Below, piece by piece: positions 11,306 to 22,140 of a stretch of 36,391 nt of DNA (its first letter is position 1; every line of letters starts with the position of its first letter). Under the pieces are notes generated by a model. That model ran no database searches. It saw only the letters and a list, made by a program, of their open reading frames with translations, and was not told the DNA's origin. A program made the translations under genes and the position numbers. Origin of the DNA: Chromera velia (taxonomy: Eukaryota > Sar > Chromeraceae); NCBI GenBank assembly GCA_018398765.1, contig JAHBMJ010005348.1, positions 35,001 to 71,391 of the forward strand, in the 5' to 3' direction.

Positions 11306-11853
11306 CACTGCTGGCTGTCAGAGTGGACTATCAGAAGATTCAAATCAATGAAGCCGTCTGCCGTCTCCGGTCGCGCTTTTTTCGAACACAGCCGTTGATT
11401 CGTGGAGATTTGTGGACTGCATGTCAGCTTGAGCAGTGAAGGTCTCTTCATTCTTTATTGACTGTCGAAGAGGAGAAGACTCCGAGTCTGAAGTAGACGG
11501 CTTCGTACTTCCAGTATCTTCAATGCATGCAGTTTGGTATGGCGGGCCGGGGAGACATGGGGAGACGGCCGGGGAGACGCGCTATAGACCGTGTGTAATA
11601 GACGACAATTCTTTCCCTGAGTCGCTATACAGCTGCAAGATGATCGACAATATATGAATAAAAAGGTGTGAGAAAGTCATCTAGAAGCCCATAAAGTTCA
11701 TCACATACGTAGACAAGTTGGCATTGGCGCAAGAGGTAGCCACAGTGAGAAGTTTGCTTGAGCGTAGAAGACGGTGGCGTCCATAGTATTTTCCGTCTCC
11801 GTCGTATCTATCTTGGGTCAACTGTCACTCAGCCGGCTGAAGTTTCAGAGAAG
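11306..11853. promoter_or_regulatory. Divergent intergenic region between the MGNCG and TLDc genes
   Basis: These 548 bp separate two start codons that point away from each other, so the region should hold both promoters. It contains a TGCATGCA palindrome at 11524-11531 and a small direct-repeat cluster at about 11540-11580, where ggggagac occurs three times. The frame of the TLDc gene stays open upstream of its ATG to about 11758 without an ATG. An acceptor-like tcactcag ends at 11831, so a 5' UTR intron cannot be excluded. Confidence 0.4.
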
Positions 11854-13167
11854 ATGATGGAATCGTTGAAGCAAATCAGGGAGCTCTGCAAAAAAAATGT
11901 GCAGATCATCTCAAGAATTGAGCAGACAAAGTACATCACCACCTTCTCCTACCAGTTCTCTTGGAGTCCTTCCACAGGGCCTCTCCCTGTCCTCGACCCT
12001 TCTGTCCGAGACCAACCCATCAAAATCCCTCTGCAAGATTTTTTGAACAAATGGACTCTGAAGCCCGACTTCGCCTCTGCCCTCCAGAGCGTCCCTAACG
12101 ATCCCACTGTCGTGTGGGAAGTGGGCGCCTGGTCTGACATGAGAAGTCTCCACCAACGTGTCACCCAAGCCGTCTCCTTCTGGGAGCAGATGGGTGCAAC
12201 AGGAGACAGGGCCAAACAGACCCTCTCCGTGTACCGCTCGAACCTCTCTGTCCTACAGAAAGCTCTGTATGACACTGAGGAGGACACAGTGAGTGAGAGG
12301 TCCCAGCTGAGCGCCTACAAAAAGAAAGCCCAGCAACTAGCCACACAGTTCAACGAAGTGATTGTACACGCCCGAGGTCCTCTTTCTATTCCGACCTCCC
12401 CAGACTTCCACGGCAGCAAAACCGTGGGGGAGGCTCAAGCAAAGCAGCTTGTCGAGTGGTTTGGGTCAGGCTGGCAGCTCCTGTACAGGGTGTCTGAGGA
12501 TGGGGAGCACCCGCAGATCTTTCATGAGCTTTGTGACGGCAAGGGGCCAACGTTGACCATCGGAGTATGGACAAAGACATTTTACGCAGGGACCGAATTG
12601 GTTCAGAGACAGAGGGTTTTGGGTGGCTACACAAGAATCTCCTGGAGGACTCAGCCCCGTCAGGAAGTTGTCAATGACGACGAGTCCTGTCTTTTTGCGA
12701 TTGACGAAGACGATACAGAGGGACAGCTGCAGTCGGCCCTCTTCACAGCGGCAGAGTCCCGACGCCGCTGTCACACGGGGCCGATCATGTCCACTGATGG
12801 GCCTGGGTGGGGGAGGGAATATGTGGACTTCTCCATGGAGTCTGAGCAGATGCCCGCCCTCTTCTTTCTTCAGGAGCCGAAAGTCGACCGGAGAGTTGAC
12901 CGCCGTATTAGTAGCCAGAGAGGTCGCACCTCCGTGGGCCTATTTTATCAAAACAACATCTCCTCCGCCTATGTCAAAGTCACACCGGAAAATCACCCCG
13001 GCATCGATGGGTGTTTGTCTAGGTGGCCGGAATGGCCGATCGATGTGGAAGTCTACGGACGTGTTACCACCGCCCCCCCTGTTCGGACCCGAGAGAGAGA
13101 GAATGAGCCGGCGAGCAGCGCCTCAGCTGCCAGCAGTTCGGGAAGGACCAGAGGGAAAGCGGCTTGA
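11854..13167 (+). CDS. TLDc-domain protein, intronless
   Basis: The frame encodes 437 residues in one exon, starting at the first in-frame ATG (11854, a tandem Met-Met). Residues 100-170 are helical and charged, compatible with a short coiled coil. Residues about 193-405 match the TLDc fold: GWQLLYRVSEDGEHPQIFHE, then CDGKGPTLTIGVW, VLGGYTRISW and a D/E-rich segment followed by CLFAID. These correspond to the family's LLYRASRDG, FH..CD..GPTLTI, GGYTS.SW and AFIFSL elements. The C-terminus (405-437) is a Ser/Ala/Arg-rich tail. TLDc proteins are linked to oxidative-stress protection and, in OXR1/NCOA7/TBC1D24 relatives, to V-ATPase regulation; that role here is only inferred. The long N-terminal part has no domain that I recognise. 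Confidence 0.78.
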   Translation: MMESLKQIRELCKKNVQIISRIEQTKYITTFSYQFSWSPSTGPLPVLDPSVRDQPIKIPLQDFLNKWTLKPDFASALQSVPNDPTVVWEVGAWSDMRSLHQRVTQAVSFWEQMGATGDRAKQTLSVYRSNLSVLQKALYDTEEDTVSERSQLSAYKKKAQQLATQFNEVIVHARGPLSIPTSPDFHGSKTVGEAQAKQLVEWFGSGWQLLYRVSEDGEHPQIFHELCDGKGPTLTIGVWTKTFYAGTELVQRQRVLGGYTRISWRTQPRQEVVNDDESCLFAIDEDDTEGQLQSALFTAAESRRRCHTGPIMSTDGPGWGREYVDFSMESEQMPALFFLQEPKVDRRVDRRISSQRGRTSVGLFYQNNISSAYVKVTPENHPGIDGCLSRWPEWPIDVEVYGRVTTAPPVRTRERENEPASSASAASSSGRTRGKAA

Positions 13168-13973
13168 AGAAGAAAATGGACAGAGGGGAAAGACCACATA
13201 TGGAAAGGAATGGGCGGGAGTGAAAACATGTCGGAATCAGCAAAAGGAGGCGAACAGGGATCAAGAGGGTCGGTTCTCTTCTTTTCTTTTGATGAGTGCG
13301 TGATCTTGCTTCGATTCATTTCCGTTTGTCAGTCAGTCACTCAGTCAGGGCAGGAGAGGGTGAGGAAGGCAAACCATCAGTCCCTGTGGGCCTGACAACC
13401 GAAAGAAGAACAAAAACAGGACTCCTGGTTACCACCCCCAGGTCGCCAGAAGAATGCATGGCAGGCAGGAATAAGAACTTTTTGATTCGGCCCAAAAACA
13501 TCAGATCAGCATGTCTAAAAAGAGACCGCCTGACAGGTCCACGGAATGCAGCGAGACAGCGGAGAGGAATCAGTTGGGTTGCTTCTGAAGGACAGCCAGA
13601 TGTTGCTTGGGTGCTGCAGACCTGCTGTCTTGCAGTGTTGTCTGTTTGGAGAGATCTCACGGCCTTAGAAAGACTTGCCAGCATTATGCCAGCATTGCTC
13701 TTCTTCTGATTGACTGCATAGAGATGAAGTTCGTCATTCTATTTCGAGACAGGCGCTTTTCGATTGAATAATCTCTGCATGCGATTTGCCTTTTTTTGCA
13801 TCGAGAAGTTCAATCAATGTATTTTGAGAAGCAGATCGAGGGAGGGCAATGCGAACAGGCAAAAGGCGTTTTGACTGTGAATGCTGTGCTGAGCTGGCCT
13901 TTCTTTTTGTATCTGCATGATCCTTGATTCAGAAAAGCGTGAAAGGGAGAACGAATATCAAGTTCTTGCATGT
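13168..13973. other. Spacer downstream of the TLDc gene
   Basis: This is the presumed 3' UTR and spacer. No AATAAA was noticed close to the stop codon. The frames that remain open here show no conserved content. Confidence 0.45.
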
Positions 13974-14337
13974 AGGTGAGGAGGATGTTTGGTTTTTGCA
14001 TTCCGAAAGAGGAATGTGGGGTGAACATAGGTGAGGAGGATGTTTGGTTTTTGTATTCTGAAAGAGGAATGTGGGGTGAACATAGGTGAGGAGGATGTTT
14101 GGTTTTTGCATTCCGAAAGAGGAATGTGGGGTGAACATAGGTGAGGAGGATGTTTGGTTTTTGCATTCCGAAAGAGGAATGTGGGGTGGACGTAGGTGAG
14201 GAGGATGTTTGGTTTTTGCATTCCGAAAGAGGAATGTGGGGTGAACATAGGTGAGGAGGATGTTTGGGTTTTGCATTCGATCCGAAAGAGGAATGTGGTG
14301 TGAATGTAGGCAAAGAGGATGTTTGGGTTTTGCATTA
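13974..14337. repeat. 55-bp minisatellite, about seven copies
   Basis: The core gaggatgttt starts at 13981, 14036, 14091, 14146, 14201 and 14256, an exact 55-bp spacing, and then at 14315 after a unit lengthened by 4 bp. Units differ by only a few bases, and each includes the inverted pair cattccgaaagaggaatg. All three minus-strand frames are open across the array. Because 55 is not a multiple of 3, each frame cycles through the same three peptides. I read this as a non-coding minisatellite. Confidence 0.9.
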
Positions 14338-15482
14338 TTATAAGAGTGAACGATGATTAATGATGATTCCGTCGTATTTAAAAGAGAATATAAGTAGGTA
14401 TGAACCTAGGTATGATTCGGCGTATGAACCATGAATTGAGTGTTTGTCACTGTTTGATCACCGAATCAATTGATTACAATCATTAATTTCATACTAGGTG
14501 CCTTTCCGCCTAGCTTCCCGCTATGCCAATGATATAGTATAATACAGTCAACTAGACAGTCAATCCGTCCGATTACGTCCGAGCCCTAGTCCGAGTTGCC
14601 AAAGCGATTAAAGTTGTAATTAATTAAACTTTGAATTCTTAGATATAGAAATTTTGCTACCGGGCCGCGAACTTCGGCGCGAACGCTCGAAACCAGACTT
14701 TAAATAACTTTAAATATATAAGCTGGTATAAAAGCTTAGGTAAAAGCCATTTTTTAAATTCATGCAGTTAATGATACAGGTTCAATTATGTAGCATGTTA
14801 TGATTCTATCTGCTCTGGTCTTACTGCATTTTCCGTATTTGCAACCCCCCTGACACTTCAGTCTGTCTTAAAATAGATTTTTTAATGCTGGCCGCGCCTG
14901 CGGCGCGGTTCTTTCAAGACTGTCTGAGCCTTCCACAAAAAATTTAAGTGTACTTTATTTTGGCCACACCTGCGGCACAGACGTTTCAAGTCTGGCCGCG
15001 CCTACGGCGTGGCGTTTCAAATTTACTGGAGTGTCAAGGGGGTTGCATTTGCGAAACAGTGTTTCGAATTCCTTTGGTTTTGCATCTAGTAATTACGAAT
15101 TTTAGACAATTAGTTCGTTGAACTTCTTTCGAACCTTTTTTTAACTTATTTTACATGTACAACAAAACTGCCTCATGCATTGCAGCTAAACGCTAGAAGC
15201 CTAAAAATAAGCCGATATAGAAATAGCATTGCATGATGGCCTATAGACCGATTAATAATAATAATAATAATAATAATAGCGTATGATGATGATGATGATT
15301 TTAGTAATCTGATAAAGAGTCTTAAAGACTGTATAATAAGGATTGATCTAGGGACTCGGATTGACTGCCAGTGAGTCCTTGACCATACATTCCACCTAGG
15401 CGTCACGTCAGGCTGACTTATGGAGGTGTTGCTCGTTCATTCCCTTTTTGAATATCCTACAATTCAAGTCTTTTTCAATCAT
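14338..15482. other. AT-rich spacer with a small TIR element and TAA/GAT microsatellites
   Basis: No gene is seen. The stretch is AT-rich apart from the hairpin element at 14838-15048. A TAA trinucleotide run lies at about 15252-15279 and a GAT run at about 15285-15299. The region lies downstream of both flanking genes, which converge here. Confidence 0.55.
14838..15048. mobile_element. Small element with terminal inverted repeats and three GC-rich hairpins
   Basis: The left end tttgcaacccccctgacact (14838-14857) is matched in inverse by gtgtcaagggggttgca (15031-15047), giving about 19-bp terminal inverted repeats about 210 bp apart. Inside are three related hairpin units: 14892-14908 (a perfect 7-bp stem, ccgcgcc/ggcgcgg, with loop tgc), a degenerate one near 14963-14979, and 14996-15012. 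Each is followed shortly by a tttcaag motif. No coding capacity is present. The layout suggests a MITE or a remnant of a hairpin-bearing repeat family. Confidence 0.55.
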
Positions 15483-17579
15483 TCAACATTCGTCGTCGCT
15501 TTCCTCTTCTTCAACCTCACCATCTCCTGACGACTCTTCTCTTCCACTGAGGCCGATCGAGGGAAGAGGAGGGGCAGAGCCGAACAAACCGTCAAAAAGG
15601 GACAACACACGACGACCCCCAAAGCGGGATCTCCGACTCCGACCCACGCACTCATACCCCCCTTCAGTATTTTTGCAACAGGGACGCAGGAATCGGCCAC
15701 AGAGCGTTTGGCCATTTGCCTTCGCCTCTGCGCACTCATCTACGTCAACGCACTGAGACTCCTCCGTCCACCTCCATCCCTTCTCACAAGAACAAGCGTA
15801 CGTCCCCTCTGAGTTAGTACAGATTCCGTGGGTGCCGCACACACCCTCGTTCCCCCCTCCCTCCACGCACTCATCAATGTCGGAGCACGTCTGTTGATCC
15901 AGACCGAGACGGAATCCATCGGGGCATGAACAGACGGCAAACGCGCCCTCTGCAGATGTCGCAGTGGCGCAGACATGCGAACACGGACCCTTGCCGTCAT
16001 TGGCAACACACGCGTCCGCATCACACGTCTTCCCGTCCACATTCATCGTATACCCAGGCATGCACTCACACCTGAAGGAGCCCAACTCGTTTATGCACCC
16101 CTGGCTGCATCCTCCATTTCCATCAGCGCACTCATTCACGTCCTCACACCCTTCACTTCCATCCTCCTTCGGCTCCCACCCTGTCTTACAAGTACACTCA
16201 TAGGTCCCCTCCAAGTTCCCACACACCTCTCCCTCCCCCACGCATACATTTCGGGTCTCGCATTCATTCTCGTCCACACACGAACTCTCCCAGGGGTCTG
16301 AAGGATCGATGATGTACCCGGTCGGACACGTGCACTTAAACGAACCGTTAGTGTTCTCACACCCGTGCTCACACAACTCAGTACCCGCCCCTCCTTCCAT
16401 GCACTCATCCACATCCACGCAGGCACTCCCTGCCTCGGCTACTGCGAAGCCCTGAGCACACTCACAGTTGAAACTGCCCTCTGTGTCCACGCACGTCTCA
16501 GACCCGTCAGCTGTACTGCAAGTATGAGCTCCCGTTTGGCACTCATTGATGTTCGCACACGCCGTGGCAGCCCCATTTGGGTTTCCCACAGGCGGCACGG
16601 GCATGAATCCCGTCTCGCACTCACAAAAGAACGATCCATCGGTGTTCACACAACTCTGTTCACAGTTCCCCCTACCCTCATTCGCCTCACATTCATTCAC
16701 ATCGGCACACGCGAACCCATTGGACTCTAACGAGAACCCCGCACCACAAGAACAGGCAAAGGAGCCTTCAGTGTTCGTACACTCTTGCTCGCATGTGTCT
16801 CTGTTCTGAACGCACTCGTCCACGTCCGCACAAGTGTGGAGATCCTGACCGAGAACGTAACCAGGGTCGCAGAGACACACGTACCCAGGGCTGTAATCAA
16901 TACAGTCATGGGCACATCTAGGCGGCTCCAGGGCACACTCATTGATGTTCGTGCACCCAGTACCGCCGCGCTCTACGCTCTTCCCATCCCCCTCAAACCC
17001 TTGAATGCACTCGCAAGTAGGAACAGCGTCGATACCTGCAGTGATCCAGCCTGCAAAGCTGTCCATGTTCCCATCAGGAGTTGCATCTGAACTGCAAATT
17101 GCGTTTTGGTCACAGTAATCTTCCATGACGCAACACAGGCCTTGAGTGTCGAGATTGCAATCTGTCGGTGTTCCCTGTTGCACAGGTTGCTGTTGCTGTG
17201 TCGCGGTGATCGTGTTCGTCGGTTGTTGCTGCTGCGGTGCTTGGGTAGATCCTCCTGTAGCGCCCCCAACAATCGAAGGGAAGATGCTAGCGGCATTTCC
17301 AGCAATTGCGGCTCCTGTTTGAGTCTCACTTGTTGGAGTGCTGCTGCCTCCACCCTGTACCTGTTGCACAAACGCTGCCACCTCTGCAGCACTGCCAAGA
17401 GCGTTGGCACTGTTACCAAGCGAACTGGCCTGCTCATTGCCTGTCTTCTGCCCATATGCAGTGGCTACCTGACCAAAACCCTTAGCAAAAGCCGCCACCG
17501 TGGCAGCATCAGGCTGCGCTCCCACACCCTGAAGGAATGGAGACAACATGAACAACACACGCAAGAAAGTTTCGCCCAT
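15483..17579 (-). CDS. Secreted multi-EGF (calcium-binding type) protein
   Basis: This single-exon frame encodes 698 residues from the ATG at 17579. That start gives a clean signal peptide (METs then LRVLFMLSPFLQGVGA, cleavage likely before QPD). An in-frame ATG at 17660 would add 27 residues and bury the signal, so I prefer 17579. After an Ala/Gln/Gly/Thr-rich segment (about 20-150) and one divergent Cys-rich module come about ten EGF-like repeats of 40-48 residues. Most open with D-V/I-D/N-E-C and contain C..N..GSF.C.C..G, the calcium-binding EGF pattern. The seventh and last vary in spacing, and one module (DADAC) lacks the E-C start. There is no transmembrane segment. The C-terminus is a basic patch (RSRRSRFGGRR) followed by an acidic end, EEEESDDEC. 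Likely an extracellular or secretory-pathway adhesive or matrix protein; ligand unknown. Confidence 0.85.
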   Translation of the reverse strand: MGETFLRVLFMLSPFLQGVGAQPDAATVAAFAKGFGQVATAYGQKTGNEQASSLGNSANALGSAAEVAAFVQQVQGGGSSTPTSETQTGAAIAGNAASIFPSIVGGATGGSTQAPQQQQPTNTITATQQQQPVQQGTPTDCNLDTQGLCCVMEDYCDQNAICSSDATPDGNMDSFAGWITAGIDAVPTCECIQGFEGDGKSVERGGTGCTNINECALEPPRCAHDCIDYSPGYVCLCDPGYVLGQDLHTCADVDECVQNRDTCEQECTNTEGSFACSCGAGFSLESNGFACADVNECEANEGRGNCEQSCVNTDGSFFCECETGFMPVPPVGNPNGAATACANINECQTGAHTCSTADGSETCVDTEGSFNCECAQGFAVAEAGSACVDVDECMEGGAGTELCEHGCENTNGSFKCTCPTGYIIDPSDPWESSCVDENECETRNVCVGEGEVCGNLEGTYECTCKTGWEPKEDGSEGCEDVNECADGNGGCSQGCINELGSFRCECMPGYTMNVDGKTCDADACVANDGKGPCSHVCATATSAEGAFAVCSCPDGFRLGLDQQTCSDIDECVEGGGNEGVCGTHGICTNSEGTYACSCEKGWRWTEESQCVDVDECAEAKANGQTLCGRFLRPCCKNTEGGYECVGRSRRSRFGGRRVLSLFDGLFGSAPPLPSIGLSGREESSGDGEVEEEESDDEC

Positions 17580-18274
17580 CTTGGAAATACGAAACGATCG
17601 AAAAGCCGCTGTCTTTCCCAGTGCGTTTTCGGTTGAGCTACCACAATTTGTACCTTTCATACTGCACCTCCTGGTGTACAAACCGCTAGGTCAGTCAATT
17701 AAGTACGTTTCTGTGTGTTGTTCGAATCTGCGAAGTGATTCTGTGTTGCTTCGATTTCTTATAGCCGAATAATGCATGCAGAGCCGATTTTCTGCCGGGA
17801 CCCTGTAGGACCCCGGACTAAAATGCGTGCAAATGCCCTCTGCGCGGGCCCCCCCGGAAATCATTTGGGTGGTTGCCTGGGCCCACAATGGCCCACAAGG
17901 TAAGGCAACGCACTGAGGATTCATACAGAGCTGCTCCACGAACTTCTAGCTGTTTGAAGCCTAGCTGCTTCAAATTCTTCGTGCTTCATCTGGGCCTTCT
18001 GAAGTGTGCAGACTAAATCTTCTGGCTGTCTACTTGCTGGTCTCAGAAGACGTACCGTTCCTGTTGGCATTTGTTCATGTGAGCACAATTTCTTGTCTCT
18101 ATCCAACCGGAGCTTCGGATCTGTTGTTCACTCCTTGAATCTTTCCGGCTGGATACTCACGTAATTCCATTCGAAGTGAGAAGGCGCAAGCTGTCTTTGC
18201 ATAGGGCAGCGCTGCACTTCTCTGTATTTGCAGTCTAGGAGGGCGCAGAAAGGTGTGGATTTCTGCGTGAGAAA
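17580..18274. promoter_or_regulatory. Divergent region between the EGF and PP2C genes
   Basis: These 695 bp lie between two divergent start codons and should hold both promoters. A TGCATGCA palindrome sits at 17773-17780. If the upstream ATG at 17660 were used, the region would be 614 bp. No TATA-like element stands out. Confidence 0.4.
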
Positions 18275-21200
18275 ATGGGGAATTGTGCGAATTCGCCTCT
18301 GGATAATCCGGATAACCCCGGAGTATCTCCGAACGAACAGGTGATACTGCCAGAGAGTCCGGTCCTGAAACACCGGCTCTCAGCATTTGCAGTGGAGGCA
18401 AGAAGAAACTCTCGCTTGGCTGTGTCTGGAGTACTGGGAGAGGCGAAGCAATCAGGCGGAGATGTAAGTTGTTTGCTCGTGCCTGTCTCTCAGCACCCTC
18501 GGTGTGCATACACGTGTGTGTCCCTGTCGTCGCCTTCCAATACTCAGAAAAGGCGCATTGATGTTCCCGTCTGTGTGAACCCACGTGGTTCTCTCTTGCT
18601 GACGCCCACCCTCTGCTTTCTTGCCGGGTCATTTGTTTCCCCCCATGAATTACGGTCTGCCTTTAGTCTGTTGTCCTCTGTGGTCCCCTCGTCTGTCTTC
18701 TCCGACATGACACCCGTGCTGTCTCCAGTCTCCGTCTGCCCAGGTTGATTCCTCCAGACCCCCAGTCACCTTGCACAAGCGGCAGAGTGTGGTTGCGGGG
18801 CTTTCTTTGAGTGTGTGAATGACCTCAACTGACCTGTCCCAGTCCTCGAGCGGGGAGACGGGAAGCTCTATGCTCTTGCGCTGTGTAGACTGGGTACAAC
18901 GATTATGGATACCGCCTTTGTCTACCTGGATGTTTTCTTTTCTCATTCATTGTTTGCTGCAGAGAAAACTGACTTCCCTGGGAGGCCTCGAAAACGAGAC
19001 GGAACTGCATGAGCTTGGCATAGGGTTTGTCTGCCAAAAGGGAATGAAGCCGTTGTCGCCGAACCAGGATGACTTCAGTGTGATCAGGTCAGGGGGGGTG
19101 CGGACCAAGTGCACAAGCATGAATTTAAAAAAAACAAGCGATATGACTTTCATGAAGCTGCTCAATGTCTGGAAACTACGGGGTGACAGTGTGACTCTGT
19201 TTTTCTTTTCCCATCCCTCACTCACTACAGTGCTTTCTGTCCGTGTCTTTTTCCTTGACTTCACTTCACATCCAGAGGAAAGGACAGCAATCGAGGGTCT
19301 CTCGACCTCAGTTTTGTACGTCTTGCGTTTGGTGTGTCTCTGCACAGTGAATTGACCGATTGACTGACTGAGTATCAGACTGAACGAACAAATGACTGAC
19401 CCTGCCCGCCTGCCTGACTACAGGATCAAGACCAACGACGGGGGTTCCGTTGGCCTCTACGCTGTGTACGACGGCCACGGCCCGGGAGGGCACCAGGTAT
19501 CGAACTTCGTCCAGAAGACGATTCCTGAGGTCCTAAAGGAGGAGGCAGACCTAGCATCAGATCCCTCAAGTGCCCTCTCCAGAGCTTTCCAGAGGGTGGG
19601 TCAGTCAGTGGGGAGCAGGGAGGGAGGGAAGAATGGAAGCATGGAAGGCAATGATTATCCTCGCTGTTGTCTCTGTCAATCGGTGTGCTTTCTTGAACAT
19701 CCCTCCTTTTGTTTTTTGAATCTCTCTCCGTCTGGGCGGGCACTTCGCGCGGCTGAATTTGTTGTGTGAGGACATGGGGAGCGAGGGAGGTTTCTGGACA
19801 GAGCGTTCGTTCGTTCTGTTTGCTGAAGAAGGACACGATGAAGGGCATCCGCGTGTACAATTGGTTGTTTGCATTCTGTCCGTCAGTCCGTCCGTCCGTC
19901 TGCTTGATTGCCTTCCTGCCTGCAGGCCCAAACTCTTCTCGAGAGAGAAGCGATGCAGAAGGGCTTCGATGTGCAGATGTCTGGATGCACTGCGACTGTG
20001 GTTCTCCACATCGATTTCCTCTCGGGCGACTTCACTGAGGAGGGCGTGGCAGCGGCTTCACAAGCAATGGCAGTGTCTGCCGAGGCAACCGGAGAAAAAG
20101 CTGAAGAAGGGGGGGAAGGGACTGATGGGGTGATTGGGAAGATGCCGACCGGAACTAGGGATGAGCCGGGAAAACGATTTTTGGGGGTGCTGGGAGGGGG
20201 GAAAAGAAAGCCCGGGGGGGCAGGGGGGACCAAGACGAATGCACGGGGCCGGTTGGTGATAGGACACGTGGGCGATTCGCGTGCCGTTCTCATCAACAAG
20301 GGCAAAAAGAGTCAGTGTGTTAGTCAGGCAGGTTGTGAGCTTGCTTTTACCTCCATTGAGGAAAAGTCTCTGCCTGTGAGGCTGTCTGTCTGCGTGTCAC
20401 GTAACCATGTTCCCATTTTCTTTCAAGAGTGCCCTTTTCTCCTTTCCTCGGTCTCCCATTCTTTCGATCTCTCTTCTTGTTGCACGTAGGAGCACAGATA
20501 GAGCAAGTTGAGAAGACAATGGAGAAGAACGAAGTAGGGCCTCTTGTCTCCCTTTCTGTCTTGGAATGCTGCGAAGTGACGGAAAAGAAAGGGAAAACGA
20601 AACAAAAAAGAAAAAAAAAACAGAAGAGGCCAAAGAAACGGTCGGGATGCCTGAATGTCTGGGTAGTCGAATCGGTCAGTAAAGTCAGAGAAATGAATAT
20701 GTTATCTTCGAATTGTTTCATCATCAGGTGGTCTGTAAGAGAGCGTGTATGCATGAATGAATGAATAAATGAGTGACTGCAGAAGGAGAATTCAAAGCCA
20801 GAGACCTGACCAAGGACCACAACTGCAAGAGAGAGGACGAGAGGAAACGATGCCAAGATGCAGGTTCGCCTCCTCAAAGAACCAAGAAAGAGTTTTCATG
20901 CACTCAGAGAGAGGGAGACAGTTGCAGCGATTTCAATTCCGTCCAAAGTGCAGGAGATGGTGTCCTTTGTGTTCCATTCAGTTCTGAGACAAACACTGCT
21001 CTCTCGACCAAACCGATTTCGAGTGTACTTTTGAAATTTCAACCCGGACATCCGTCGTTTGATGGAATGAGCGACAAGAACGCGAGCAAGCTCTTCGAAA
21101 TGAATATCCGTTTTCTTCTCCCCTGCCCACCCCTCCTTTAATCATCATGTTCCCCCTCCTGACCTACCCCACTTTTTTAAATTCCTGCAGGCGCAGAACT

Positions 21201-22105
21201 TCGGCAAGACGATGCGGATCTGCCTCTCCGTGTGTTTCTGCCGGGAAAGGATTTTCCAGGTCGGTCGATCAGTCTGGTGACGGTTTGTCTGTGTGTAAGC
21301 GCAAAAGAAAAACAATAGTGATCAATTCTGTCTTGGGGGAGGCTACTAGTTTGTCTCGAGGGCTCCTTGTTTGTCAATGTGTTTGTCCGTTCTTTTTCTT
21401 GTAGCTCTTTGTTCGTTTGAAAATTCATGGGGCTCGTCCGCTCTTCGTCTTCTTTGCTTTCTCTGCCGCCTTCTTGATTGACCAAGCGGGTGCGTCGATC
21501 ACTGATCTCTCTAGCTGCATATTTAGTGACCATCATTTTCCTGTCTCTTTTCGGCTCCCCTGGTCTTATCTTTAGGACTTTCCGTACTTTCACTCGCTCA
21601 GCTGTCTGCATGCCGGCCTCCCTGCGCGTGCGTATGCTTTCCTTTCTTCAGGATTTGCTGTGACGAGGGCAATCGGCGACACAGTTGGAACAATGCTGGG
21701 CGTCTCGTGCAGTCCGGAAATTTCGTCAGTCGGTTAACCACCTCTCTTTTCTTCTCTCCTTCTCTTTTTGTCTCTCTCTCTCTTCCGCCCCCCTTCCCCC
21801 CCCCCCCCNNNNNNNNNNNNNNNNNNNNNNNNNNNNNNNNNNNNNNNNNNNNNNNNNNNNNNNNNNNNNNNNCCCCCCCCGCGCGCGCGCGTGTGTGTGT
21901 GTGTGTGTGTGTCTGCCTCTGCCCCTCGCTCACATAGAGATGTAGGGGCAGTTGCATGACTTACGTGCATGGGAAGAAGTTGGAGGCCGCACGGCACCTT
22001 GGAATGTACAGCAGAGGCAGCTGTGTGGGTTCGGGAGCATTTTTTGTGCTGGCGAATCCGAATGAAGCGTTAGCGACTTATCTTCACCTAGCTGTTCCGC
22101 CTGTT

Positions 22106-22140
<35 letters not shown>

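Noticed and set aside
13810..14335. Three overlapping minus-strand frames of 115-167 codons
   Set aside because: They are generated by the 55-bp minisatellite, which is free of stops in all minus frames; all three give the same permuted peptides.
13974..14337. Possible CRISPR-like array
   Set aside because: Whole units repeat without unique spacers and the genome is eukaryotic; it is a minisatellite.
20490..20770. Extra PP2C exon with a Lys-rich read-through between exons 4 and 5
   Set aside because: It starts after an acceptor-like tag but has no in-phase donor; skipping it places the LTKDH motif directly after GDSRAVLINKG, as in the family.
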